Positions 33,131 through 44,818 of a stretch of DNA of 64,000 bases are shown here, in pieces. The DNA is from Ambrosia x helenae (taxonomy: Eukaryota > Streptophyta > Magnoliopsida > Asterales > Asteraceae). Below the pieces are notes generated by a model. The model ran no database searches. It was not told the origin of the DNA and saw only the letters and a list, made by a program, of their open reading frames with translations. The stretch lies in contig CM061224.1 in assembly GCA_030844895.1 (NCBI GenBank), positions 74,966,567 to 75,030,566 of the forward strand, given 5' to 3'. Within the stretch, counting starts at the first letter, position 1. Each line of letters starts with the position of its first letter. The translations under genes and the position numbers were made by a program.

Positions 33131-34516
33131 ATTTTTGATAAATTTTCCAAATCTCAAAAACGAGTCCCGTTCCAATTATTTTTCAACTTTTAAGCATCCA
33201 ACATTCATATTTTCACATTTAAAAGATTACAAAGCTCAAATTGTGTAACAAGGTTTAGAAAATCGACATCAACCACCATCAGTTATCAAAAATAAGATAG
33301 AAATATAAAATCTTTTTGGATTTTTTAAAGTTTATGCTAAAACACACCTAAAATCTTTTTGAGTTTTGTAATTTTTTACGAGAAAATAAAATGCAGAAAT
33401 GTAAATGAAAAACTGTAAATGTTTTTGGAATGTCCGGTAAAGGGATCATATCAGTTATTGAGAAATCTGATCACACCGTTGATCTTTTTGAATTATTATC
33501 ATTAAAGACAATGTGTGATCTGGCAACTGCTGATATTGTGATCCACATAAACTCACATGCAGACTTTTGTGCAGTGCTTTAAATTAATACTGATATTTAT
33601 AGTATAAACGTAATTGTCTGTGGTTCCCACGCACACGACATACTCCCGTATCAAGAAGTAAATGCACAAAGACTCATTGTAAAGCGTGATTATGCTTTTG
33701 TCGTCTGTAATTTTACAAGGTGTAATGCACAGAGGTATACAGGTCAGCAAATTAATGCAGCAAAGTAACATATGCACTGTACCAGGTTTAGGACTGATAT
33801 TATTCATGATTTGCATCAGTGATTAATACGATGTAATAGATAATCTTTGAACATCATATAACATGGAAAGTTCCTCAATTCGGTAACTTTAGGATTTGGC
33901 ATAAAGCTCTTTTATAAAGACACCCTGTCTGATCTAGGTCCGTAATGACTTACAGCAGAAGATCAGAGAGGCTATCCCCAGACAACTAATAACATAACGA
34001 CCCTAAACCTCCGAGTTTTGTACAAATACCCTATCAAACGAAATTACGGTACTAAGACCATATGCCCATGAGGAGTTCATCCACACATCAATTCGTTTGA
34101 TATGTATGTATCAGGCACTCAGTAATAGGTCTACGAAGCCTATCAGCACATCGCACAGACTCAGACACACGCCCTATATAGCAGTACATTACTTAGAATG
34201 TGTCAGATCCCCACTGATGTACTATCATTTCCCTTTTATACTCCAGGAAATCATTTTTGATTTTTCTGGTTTTTATAAATTTTTCGAATTTACTGTTCCC
34301 AAGGATAAGCTGGAGCATTTCAAATATGTGACTACCCAGATATCGTTTGTTCACAGAAATCTGACGGCGTTAATCTAAGGGAAGAAGATATAGCAGTCAG
34401 CAAAGAAATTTTCTAATTTTTATGGATTTTGAAATTTTTCAATGTTTTTGGATTTTCGAAATTTTTCTTAAAAACAGTAAAAAGTTAAACTAAAAAGTGA
34501 TAGATTGAGGTGGTGA
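33131..34516 (-). other. Element B spacer between RNase H and the aORF promoter
   Basis: About 1.4 kb with no credible coding sequence on either strand and several T/A-rich stretches (AATTTTTC runs). It is unusual for Copia elements to keep this much non-coding sequence here. Confidence 0.5.
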
Positions 34517-37500
34517 TCAGTCTTGTTTTTCTTTAATACCATTAGCTTTTAAAAGATAATCAAATCTGGATTTGTCAAAAGCTTTGGTAAAAAGATCTGC
34601 GCGTTGGTAATCAGTGTGGATTTTGACCATATCGATCAACTCTTTAGCATAACAATCACGGATAAAATGATATTTAATCCGGATATGTTTAGCCTTTGAG
34701 TGATTTACTAAGCCTTTTGTTAATGCGATTGCGGCTTCATTATCACAGTAAATAGGGGTTTTAAGAAATTGCAAACCATAATCCACCATCTGCTGTTGGA
34801 TCCAAAGAACCTGTGAGCAGCAGCTCGATGCTGAAACGTATTCTGCTTCACATGTGGATAGTGCAACTGCGGTTTGTTTCTTGCATTGCTAGGTCACGAG
34901 CCTGCTCCCCATAAACTGACATCCAGCCGTTGTGGATTTGCTGTCTTTGTCACAGCCGCCCCAATCTGCATCACTAAAAGCGATTAGGTCAAAATTATCA
35001 TCATGAGGGTACCAAAGTCCTTTCGATGGACAACCCTTCAGATATCTAAGGATACGCTTAACAGCTGCAAGATGACTCTGTTTCGGCTTCGACTGATATC
35101 GTGCACAAAGACATGTTGCAAACATTATATCCGGTCTTGACGCGGTGAGATACATCAGAGATCCGACGATTGCTCTGTATGTAAATGGATCAGTCAGCTC
35201 CCCCTTAACGTCAACTCCAATCCCGTGATTAGGTTGTATCGGGGTATCCATCGGCTTCGAATCATCCATCTGGAATCGGCTCAAGACTTCAGAAACGTAT
35301 TTTGTCTGGTGAATAAAGATCCCCGTTGGTCTTTGCTCCACCTGCAAGCCTAGGAAAAACTGCATTTCTCCCATTGCGCTCATTTCGAACTTTTCCTGCA
35401 TAACTTTTTTAAATTCCCTGCACAGAAGTTCATTAGTTGACCCGAAAATAATATCATCAACATAAATTTGCACAAGAAGCAAGTCATCTCCTGCTCGTTT
35501 CGTGAACAGTGTGCAGTCTACCAATCCGCGTTTGAATCCTTTCGAGAGAAGATACGTGCTCAGCTCCTCATACCATTGTCTCGGAGCCTGGTGCAACCCG
35601 TAGAGAGCTTTGTTTAAAACATAAACCTTATCCCGGTGAATAGGGTCCTCAAAGCCTGGCGGTTGACCTACGTAAACTTCCTCTTTGACCACACCGTAAA
35701 GAAATGCGCTCTTTACATCCATCTGATACACCTTGAATTTCTTCCATGATGCGAACGCTAGGAACATTCGGATAGCTTCCAAGCGTGCAACTGGTGCATA
35801 GATTTCATTGTAGTCGATTCCCTCAACCTGATGAAAACCTTGAACGACCAAACGAGCTTTGTTTCTCACTATGACTCCTCTATCATCCTTCTTACACTTA
35901 AACACCCATTTGGTTCCAATTTTCTTTCTTCCCGGGGCAAATCTGTCAGTGTCCATACTCCGAGTTTCTGAAATTGTAACAACTCCTCTTGCATTGCTTC
36001 CACCCAGGCATCATCCAAAAGAGCTTCCTTGTACGTCCGCGGTTCGACCTGCGAAACATAACAAGCGAAAGACCAGTCATTTTGAAAACCAGATTTTTGT
36101 ATTTTGGCATATAAAGCAAGGTTGCCAATATTTTCTGGTGCTTGAGCATTCCTCAATTACCCTCTTGTCATAACGCTGCTACCAGGATCACCAATAACCT
36201 GTTCAAGCGGGTGTATCCGATGTATCCGAGATTCCAGATAATCAGGTACTTGTACTCCCGTTTGAGTTGTCAAATTCTCTGTAGAAACCAGATCATTACC
36301 CACATTTGATATTGAAGCATCAGTTGTAGTTGGGTTCACTGGTGGTGTCACTGTAGCATTTTCCAGAATAGCTTCACTTGTTGCATCATCGTCTTCATCT
36401 TCTGAATCTGATGAATTAAACGTTGTGGAAGCTTCTTGGAACACTTCTTCTTCCATCACATGAGCATTGGTATCATTAGAAGCTGCTTGAGGATTTACAG
36501 TGATCGGACGCACTAATGGTGAAATCACGGCGTTTTTGACCTCGTAATATAAGCGGAGTACAGCTTCTTCCACCATGCTATCTAGATTGAATGATTCAAA
36601 TAAGTCTTTGTAATCAAACATCCAATCTGGACCTCCTCCCTGTACATTTTGAGTATATCTTTGTACTTCGACATTAGCCCACTCCTCGACTTTTCTAGTT
36701 CTTTTGTTGAATACCCGTTTTAGTGGGGTTGCATATCCAACAAAATAACCTTCTTCAGCCTTTGGTGCGAACTTTTCCGAAGGATTAAGCATTGTACATG
36801 GGGCACCAAATGGTTCTAGATACTCCAGATTCGGCTTTCGTCGGTTCAACAGCTCATAAGAAGTTTTGCCAAACTTCTTCACTGTTAAAACACGGTTTAA
36901 AGTGTCACATGCTGCGTAAATAGCTTCGTTCCAGAACATGACTGGAAGACTTGAGTCCGCAAGCATTGTTCTCGTCGTCTCGATTAGAGTCCTGTTCTTT
37001 CTTTCTGCGACACCGTTCTGCTGGGGTGTATACGGAGCGCTGTATTCATGATGAATTCCTTTGTTTGCACAAAGATCCTCCATCTGAGCGTTTTTGAACT
37101 CCATCCCATTATCACTCCGGATTCGCTTGATCTTTAGACCATATATATTCTCCAGACGTGTAAACAGAACTTTCAGGTTGTCAAAAGTGTCGCTTTTCTG
37201 ATGTAAGCACATAACCCATGAGAATCTTGAATAATCGTCAGTCACCACAAGACAGTACAATTCCCCGGCATGACTTTTACGCTTGACTGGACCGAATAAA
37301 TCCATGTGCAAACGCTCAAGCGGTAGTTCAACGGAATTGACTTTCTTTGGTCTATGGGTCTGTTTGTGCTGCTTTCCCTTTTTGCAACTAACACACTTGT
37401 CATTCAAATGGAAATGTTTCACATTAACTCCCGTGACAAGTTCATTCTTCACTAACTGGTTCATCTTTCTCAAATGAATGTGTCCCATTCTCCTGTGCCA

Positions 37501-37930
37501 CATTATAGATTCTTTTTCCGTAGCCTTAGAGAGGAAGCACGTGACTTGGCCATGGGTGGTCATAGCTTTGGACATATCGAGAATATACAAATTGTTTACT
37601 CTCGGTGCCTTTAGCATCACCCACTCTTTTGGAAGTTCAAACCCCGGTTTCAAGATATAGCAAGATTTGTCGTCAAAATAAACAGAAAATTGCTTATCAC
37701 GGATTTGGCTAACACTGAGCAGATTGTAATCTATCTGTTTCACATACGATATCCGCTCAAATGTCACGACCCCATTGCTAACACTACCCTCCATCGTAAT
37801 GTAGCCTCCTTTATTTCCTGCAAACGCTACGTCACCTCCGTTTATATTCTTGATATCAAAGAGTAGCGTGAGATCCCCTGTCATGTGACCAGAAGCTCCA
37901 CTGTCAACAATCCATAGGCTGCTAACAGGG
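34517..37930 (-). pseudogene. Element B Pol: protease, integrase, reverse transcriptase, RNase H
   Basis: Protease WIVDSGASGHMTG (about 37895); MWHRRMGHIH; integrase zinc region CVSCKKGKQHK, LHMDLFGPV, IRSDNGMEF and NGVAERKNRTLI; reverse transcriptase KALYGLHQAPRQWYEEL and LVQIYVDDIIFGS (about 35460); RNase H FSDADWGGCD, ending TKAFDKSRFDYLLKANG with its stop at 34517. Frame changes are near 36157 and 35950, and a stop or shift near 34889 splits RNase H. Catalytic motifs of integrase and RT are all present, which fits recent loss of function. Confidence 0.92.
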
Positions 37931-37966
37931 CCAGCTGGAGCTCACTGCACATATCAAGTAAAGCAG

Positions 37967-40900
37967 TTAGATCTTTCGGGGGACCCAAGTCTGTTTGGTC
38001 TTGGGTCTTTGAATTGGTTGTTTCAAAGATTCTTTCGATTCACAAACATCTTGGGTTTTCTCAACCCCTTTCTTCTCACACTCAACTTTCTTTTTCTTAG
38101 TTTTCACATTCTGTGAAGTTGAGGCACCCTCAGATTCCTTTGATGACCAAGATTGTTCAGACCTTTTCAAGATCCGAATCTGAGATTTTGAGGTCTCAGT
38201 CGGTTTCTTTACTTCGTCTTTAAATGCAACCTTCTTGGTTAACTTCTCTAATTTAACAGAGACAGGTCCAACTGCTGGTTTTACATTAGATTTAGGAGGG
38301 ACCTTTTTGTTATCAGCAGTTGAGTTCATCACAGGTTTCTTTACCGGTTTTACAGTGGCTATCCGGTTGCGTTTGTCATAAGTCATCGGACGGTCTTCCC
38401 TTTTGTTGTAAAAATTTTTTTGATTAAAATAAGGTGCTTGCTGAGGGAAAAACCGTCTTTGTGGATAACTGTAGTTGTCAACTGGATAATCATGATGTTG
38501 CCTCATCTCCACCTCGTGCCTCTTGTGTCGTACATACGGGCAGGTGGCAAGTAAATGTCCCCTTTCCCCGCACTTAAAACACGCACGGTATTCTTCATAG
38601 TTTTCTTTGATAGGCGACTTGGAAAAACTTGCAATGGGATATCGATCAACCATGCACTGTTTCCTTAAACTCTCAGGAGCTGGTTCCTTCGAGTAGGTTG
38701 ATTCAATGAAACTATTTGCCTTATCAACTGGCAGAACGAATTGTGTGACATTGACCTTTGCATCTTTATCCGAATAAATTTTCTCTAAAATTTCTGGAGG
38801 AATGTCATTGGTTCGTTCATGTTTTGGGAACCAAATTATACTTTCCTGCCAGATCTTTTCAATTTTGGAATAATTCACAAATTTAATCGGATATTCATCA
38901 TCAGACAAAATCTTATCGGAGCCTTGCATCCGATAGAAAATTTTTACAGGTTTGTCACATGATTCGTTGCTCATTTCATTTGGTTTCTCAATTTTAATTT
39001 CATTTTTCTTTTCAACCGGTTTAACCACATTTTTCTCAATTTTTTTAACCTCTTTCTTTTCAACACTTTTACCAACAGACTGTTCAGCTTTCTTAACAAC
39101 ATTCTTTCTATGAGCATTTGCCATGGGATGAACGATCTGAAATGGTGAGACTAGCTCAGTAGTGATTATATGATTTTCATCAGGGATATCACTTTCATTT
39201 TCAACCGTCTCAGACTGTTCATCTTCTTCATCAGAATCATCTGCAGCGACCACACCCTCATTGTTTCCCAATACAGGTCTCACATCAGAATACGGGTCTC
39301 CGACACTGGATGTGTTGGACGCGTTATCTGATATGGAGTCAGATTTGACTAGTGTCTCCGGTGGTATTGCATGTAAATTATGATTTTCGAACAACACCGG
39401 AGATGGAACAGCCTTATAGTTTGCACTATTCGACTGGGAAGGTTCTTCGATGATATGGTCAACTACATATGCAATGTGCTTATAACTCTCTAACTTCTTA
39501 TTCACTTTTTCAGCGAAGCACTTGATGGTTTCCATTTCTAACTTGGTGTTTTCCATTTCATTAATGTAGTTATTAATGGCAAGTTGTTTTATTGACAAAG
39601 TCTTTTTGAGTTCAGAAATATCCTTTTGTAACCATCAAGAACTTTGTTGAAATCTTTTAAATCTTTTTGATAAATCTGACAGTTTATTTTGGCACTCTCA
39701 AGTTGTACCTTGAGAAGCTTATTTTCTTCTGTCAATTTATCAAAATCAGCACATTTAACACACACTTTAGATTGAGATTCAGAACTTACCGGTTTAGGAG
39801 GTTCTGTCATTGCCATCAGCGCGAAGTGAGCTTCCTTCCCTGCGAAGAATTTTGAGTAGTCAATATTGGTGCAGGCATCATCTATCATGCACGACTTGCG
39901 GGTCATAAGGAAATCAGCTTCAGCTAGCAACTGATCAATGTCATCGTCTAGTGAGTTCACACTAGCTTCCGAGTCAGAATCACTCTCCATATCCGAATAA
40001 GCTGAATCATAGTGCTCTCCAACATCTGTGACAGAATCAAGAATCATTCCAGATTTCTTGTCTTCACTCTCAGCAATCACTTCCTTATTCAACTCCTCTA
40101 TTTTCAACTCCGACACTTTCTCTATCACAACCTCCTCATCAATCTCCTCATGCTCATCCAAACTCATCTTTTGTGCCACACAAGCCACATTTCCAGTAGT
40201 AATCTCCTCCACTCCCAATTGCATACCCGTCCAATCAAAACCTTCATCTTTTTGAATCACAAGTGCTTGGTTTTGATTGTCAGTTTGGTTTTGGTTTTGA
40301 GTGTTAGGTGTAGAAATAGGAACAATGGTTCGGTTTGGATTCTGTTGTTGTTGGTTTCGAGATGTGGGTTGTCTAGTATTGGTGTTTTGTTGTGTGTTTT
40401 GACGGTTCTGGTAGTTGTTTTGAGGTTGAAAACTAGAGATGTTGGGACTGTTGTATGATACCTGATTCTGGTTTTGGTTTTGTCTGTTTTGGTAGTTTGA
40501 ATTGAACGGGTTTCGATTACCTTGCTGTGCCGGCTGTGTACACTCTCTCTTGAAATGACCCTTCTCACCACAATTGAAGCATGTAACCTTGGCTTTGTTG
40601 AAGCCGTAAGTGGTGTTGGAGAAGTTGAAAGGTTAGTTCTTCCAGTCTTCTGGATAAAATCAGTGGCTCTCCTCATTATGCTCGCAAATGCCCACTGTAT
40701 ATCCATAAGCTCCATCTCCTCTTTATCGATTTGTGCGTAGTCCTCATTGGTGAGATTGTTGTTTCCAATCTGACTAGCCACTAAACCGTTGTATGATGCA
40801 ACCATAGCAGATACTAAAGCAACATGCTGTTGAGCAATCTCAACAGTCACATTGTTAAGATTAGAGGTCTCTAACACAATCGGACTTTGATTTGATTGTG

Positions 40901-42088
40901 TTTGAGTAATCTGCATCTGATTCATGTGAGGAGTATAATGTTGTTGTTGTTGAGGTTGACTTGCTGTATAACAGGCAGCTTGTTGTAAAGGTGAAAAAGG
41001 TGGAATAAAATTTGGTGTTTGATAAGATTGTGGTGTGTACGATGAAGTTTGAGCGAGATAGTTTATTGGTGCTTTTGTGGGTTCAACAACATTGGATACA
41101 CATGCAATGTGAGGTGCAACATTTGAAGTAGTGCTTGAAGTAGAAAGAGAAGTAGATGTACCACTCACATACAGATCTGGATTCTGTGGAATCTGCGCTC
41201 TCTTGGCTTTCCTCTTCTCCTCCATTTCTTTGTTCTCCAGTTTTTGTATGAACTCGTTGATAGTCCAATACTGGTATGCATCATTTTCCTTCAACACTTC
41301 AATGTGTTGGTTCCAGTATGGTGGTAAAGCATCAGCAAATTTATCCACCAGTTCTGAGTGCTGATCTCATAGCTCGAAAGTTCTGTGAGCAAATGGCAAT
41401 ACCATGGAACCAATTCTTTTAGAGTCTCATTGCCCATGTAACTAAAGTTCTCGAATTCTTTTCGAAGCTCTTCCATTCTTAGCTTCCTTGTCTTTTCATT
41501 ACCATCATGTCTGTTTCTCAGTATATCCCACAATTGTTTAGATGTTGTACACGATCCGAACTGATGCAGCAAATCAGTGTTGATCGCCTGAGATAACTGA
41601 GAAAACGCCTTCTTCTCGATCGCAAACCTCTTTTTCTCATCATCAGCCAAATTCTCCAACGGTATCGGTTCTCCAGTATTCTCCAGAATAGGAGCAACAT
41701 AACCCTTTACTATCATCTGCCATGCCTCGGCTCCCTCTAATCCTTGTCCCTCCACATGTATCTTGAACTTTGTCTTCCATGTGTTGTACTCCTTCATGTC
41801 CATGAGCTTTGGTGGACGATTGCCGCTTCCTGATGATAGATCTTGAATGAGTGTAGATATGGCATTGGTCATCTGCGAATGAACGGTAGCTGCTGCTACT
41901 CCCCAATAGTTGTCAATTGGTTGCTGTAACGGTTGCACAACTTGCTGAGGAACAGAACTTGTCATAGCCATGTAATTGATTGGCTGTGATGGTGGACTAG
42001 TCTTCTGGGCTACAACTAACCATGGATCTCGTGTTGTCTGCTGCTGTTGTACTTGAGTAGGTCTTGGCGTTGTTGGGAAGTTCCACAT
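37967..42088 (-). pseudogene. Element B Gag, very long, broken
   Basis: Starts MWNFPTTPRP at 42088, six bases after a TTTACAG site. It continues through frames at 42088-41291, 41348-40257, 40260-39589 and 39598-37967, so at least three frame changes have occurred. The first part is the Copia gag core (LMDMKEYNTWKTKF). A zinc knuckle of CX2CX4HX4C type lies at about 40545-40590 and a second (CFKCGERGHLLATC) at about 38545-38585. The middle (39100-40250) is Glu/Asp/Ser-rich. Total coding length is about 1370 codons, far above a typical Copia Gag and in the Sirevirus style. Confidence 0.8.
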
Positions 42089-42119
42089 CTTAACCTGTAA
42101 ACGTTTAAACACGAAAAGA

Positions 42120-42440
42120 TTAGAAATGTTTTAAAACAGAAACCTCTTTCGCACTATCGGACGGGCGAATGAGAAATATCCTTCTCCTTCGAACGTTTGT
42201 AAGGGTACGAATGTGGACTGATATCACAAAAACTCTTTCGACCGTTTGCTTCTCTCGTTCGACCGTTTTTCCTCTCCTTCGACCGTTCGACGTCGAATGT
42301 AACACCAACGGGCGAATGAACACAAATAAGCAATGAAAGTCTACGTTCGACCGCTAAAACACCACCTTCGACCACAAAATCTCTCTTTCGACCAAATGAA
42401 CTCACACTTTCGACCGTTCTCTCTTCGTTCGACCCCTGGT
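42120..42440 (-). promoter_or_regulatory. Motif array in the gag leader of element B
   Basis: At least fifteen copies of TTCGACC / GGTCGAA / GGGCGAATG lie between the primer site and the gag ATG. The same units occur in the LTR and in the aORF promoter. Function is unknown; possibilities are an RNA packaging or dimer structure, or a transcription factor array. Confidence 0.5.
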
Positions 42441-42710
42441 AATTCAAAAACGGTTATTCTTTGAAAATCCGTTAATTTTGATCATGTTTATCAAATGTTG
42501 ATGGATTTTGATGATCTAAATAAGGTTTTAAATCGGAATTGATTTGGAACAAGTTTAATGAAGAGAATTATCCAATTTAACCATGAAAACAAGTTGTAAT
42601 CAATCAAAATCTTATCAAATCAGTTTGTTCAATGAAAACAGAAACTTTTTGACCAAAATTGGGTCCAAATCAACTAAGAAACTATCAATTTGTGGTTGTT
42701 TGATCCAGAA

Positions 42711-42725
42711 TGGCTCTGATACCAC
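42711..42725 (-). other. Primer binding site, element B
   Basis: Minus strand GTGGTATCAGAGCCA contains the initiator-Met tRNA complement TGGTATCAGAGC, two bases from the 5' LTR. Confidence 0.9.
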
Positions 42726-42727
42726 TT

Positions 42728-43242
42728 TGTGTGTGATGTATGGATCGTGTAAACAACAAAGAATGATCAAACAAGTTAGTTTTAGGTGCGGAATCCCTAA
42801 AACAATCACAAAATAATAGTCAAACAGATCAAAACATGTAAATCATCATTTCAAAAGCTTTTTCATTAATTAGAAACTCAATTACACGTTTAAAGATTGA
42901 TACAAACAGGGTAAGAACGTGAAAAGAGCTAAATAAACTTCTAGAGAGAGAATCAGAAAGTGGAGGGAATAATATGACTCAAAGTTACATTCAAAAAATC
43001 AAGCTTGAGTATATATAGACTGCACATTCGCCCAAATGGTTCGTGCGAATGTGCAGGTTCGACCAAACCAACTGGTCGAACCAAGCCATACATAAAACAA
43101 TATTCACATTCGTCCAAAACTTGCTCCTTCGCACCCTCTGATCTTCCTTCGACCATACACAATTCTTCCTTCGCACCATCGATATTTCACAAAACTAGTT
43201 TATTGTACAATCCGAAGCACTAGTCGCACAATTGCATCTACA
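42728..43242 (-). repeat. 5' LTR of element B (515 bp)
   Basis: Full-length partner of 28393-28907. By eye it differs near its outer-left end (TGTGTGTG versus TGTATGTC), next to the TATA box, and at one site in the motif array. Confidence 0.95.
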
Positions 43243-44254
43243 TAGCCACCTGATCACTAGTAAGACTACTAAGAGAGATGTTGGAAGACTCATAAACATT
43301 GTTATGACTCACCACAGGTTTCCTGTTTTGATTACCTCTAGACTTAGACCAAGCAGGGTATCCAATCAACTCAAAACATCTATCCACAGTATGGCCATTT
43401 TTATTACAATGAGAACACTTGAGAGATTGATTAGTACCTTTGTTAAATTTTTTATTGTTAAAGCTTTCTTAATTAGCCTTAGATAGAAAATTAACAGTTT
43501 GATTTTGTTTGCTAGAACTGCCAATGCTTGAGTTTCTATGAGATTTCTCTCTAGAAACTAAGGCAATGGCTTCCTTTACAGAAGGAAGATCAGATTTAAG
43601 TAACAAGGTAGTCCTAACATGTTGATAAGTACTATCCAAACCCATCAAGAATTGCATCAGTTTAATCATATTAGAATGATTATTGAAATCCCTAGAGGCA
43701 TCACATACACAAGCAGGTAATTAAAGGATCTAATCTAATTGTTTCTACATTGTGTTTAACTTGTGATAATATTCAGCAACAGTCAAACCATTTTGACTGA
43801 AGGACTTGATACTTTGATACAAGTCAAACACAACAGATCCATCAATTTTGTCATAAGTTTCCTTTAGGTCCTTCCAAATATCAGAGGCAAGTTTGGAATA
43901 AACCTGTCCCATATACAACTCCTCAGAAGCAGAATTAAGAATCCAAGTAAGAACCACACTATTACATCATTCCCATTGATTAGCAAGAACTAAATCATCA
44001 ACAGGTTTGACACATTCACCATTGATAAAACCTAGTTTATTTTTAACTCTTAGTGCAAATGTCATAGAATTAGCCCAAACAATGTAGTTCTCAGTACCTT
44101 TAAGTTTAATAATAATGACAATAAGATTTGTAGAATCACTAGCATGCAAGTACAAGGGATCAATGGCATCAAGTTTGCTAACAAGAGTAACAGGGTTAGG
44201 ACCACCACCAGCAGGGTAAACCACAGCACCCCCACCAGTAGCAGCATCACCCAT
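43243..44254 (-). pseudogene. Element C Gag, 5' part, interrupted by element B
   Basis: Starts MGDAATGGG at 44254. The Copia gag core (LKGTENYIVWANSM, ending near 43470) has in-frame stops at about 43967 and 43745. A zinc knuckle CSHCNKNGHTVDRC with CFELIGYPAW lies at about 43350-43420. The reading sense runs into the TAGCC duplication and continues at 28392 after element B. Confidence 0.85.
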
Positions 44255-44328
44255 GATAACAACAAATACGAGGCAAACAAAGGCCGATCAGCAAGTTGTA
44301 AAGGATCGTTTTTATAGAAAACACACAA

Positions 44329-44805
44329 TGTATCACACGAGTAGAAGAATTCGGGTGCGGAATCCCTGAATCGTATGCAATATGATAATAGATCAATCAA
44401 ACACAAAGAAATCCATGTTAAACATCTTAATCATTAATAATCAATCAAGTTTAAACACCAAAGACTCAATTACAATGATAATATTCACTTTCAGAACCTT
44501 CTACACACATACACACACCAAAAACACACACTAAGTCTCATGCAAATGATACAACTTAATAGCATTCAAAACAAACATAAACCTTATATAGACTTGCACA
44601 TTCGACCCTTGCATTGGTCGAATGTGTTCCTTCGACCTCTACTGAGCTTCACCCAAACAACTAAACTAACAAAATCTTCATTCGACCAAGATAAGCCTCA
44701 TTCGACCTCTCGACGGGTCGAATGTATCTTCTAATCATCATTCTTCAATATCAAAACGCCTTTTATAATGAATCCAAATCGATAGCCACAAAACGTGTAT
44801 CAACA
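44329..44805 (-). repeat. 3' LTR of element D (about 477 bp)
   Basis: TGTATCACAC to GTATCAACA on the plus strand. Contains the GGTGCGGAATCCC signature (about 44354), TATATAGAC (about 44585) and CACATTCGACC / GGTCGAATGTG motifs. The partner LTR is absent, so the left end is set by the TG and by the start of element C leader sequence. Confidence 0.75.
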
Positions 44806-44818
44806 AACTCCCCCTTGG
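44806..44818 (-). other. Polypurine tract, element D
   Basis: Minus strand CCAAGGGGGAGTT, between the aORF stop (44819-44821) and the LTR, exactly as in A and B. Confidence 0.8.

Larger units (their letters stand above)
28393..43242 (-). mobile_element. Element B: full-length Sirevirus-like Ty1/copia, 14.85 kb, nested in C
   Basis: Two 515-bp LTRs (28393-28907 and 42728-43242) differ at about 4 positions by eye. TAGCC flanks the element at 28388-28392 and 43243-43247, and element C gag-pol reads across the join. Minus-strand order: LTR, primer site, long leader with motif array, gag, pol, a 1.4-kb spacer, an internal promoter with 5'UTR intron, aORF, polypurine tract, LTR. LTR similarity indicates recent insertion, yet gag, pol and aORF all carry stops or frameshifts. 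It was therefore either mobilised in trans or its breaks arose quickly. Lineage assignment rests on the long gag and the extra ORF after pol. Confidence 0.95.
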
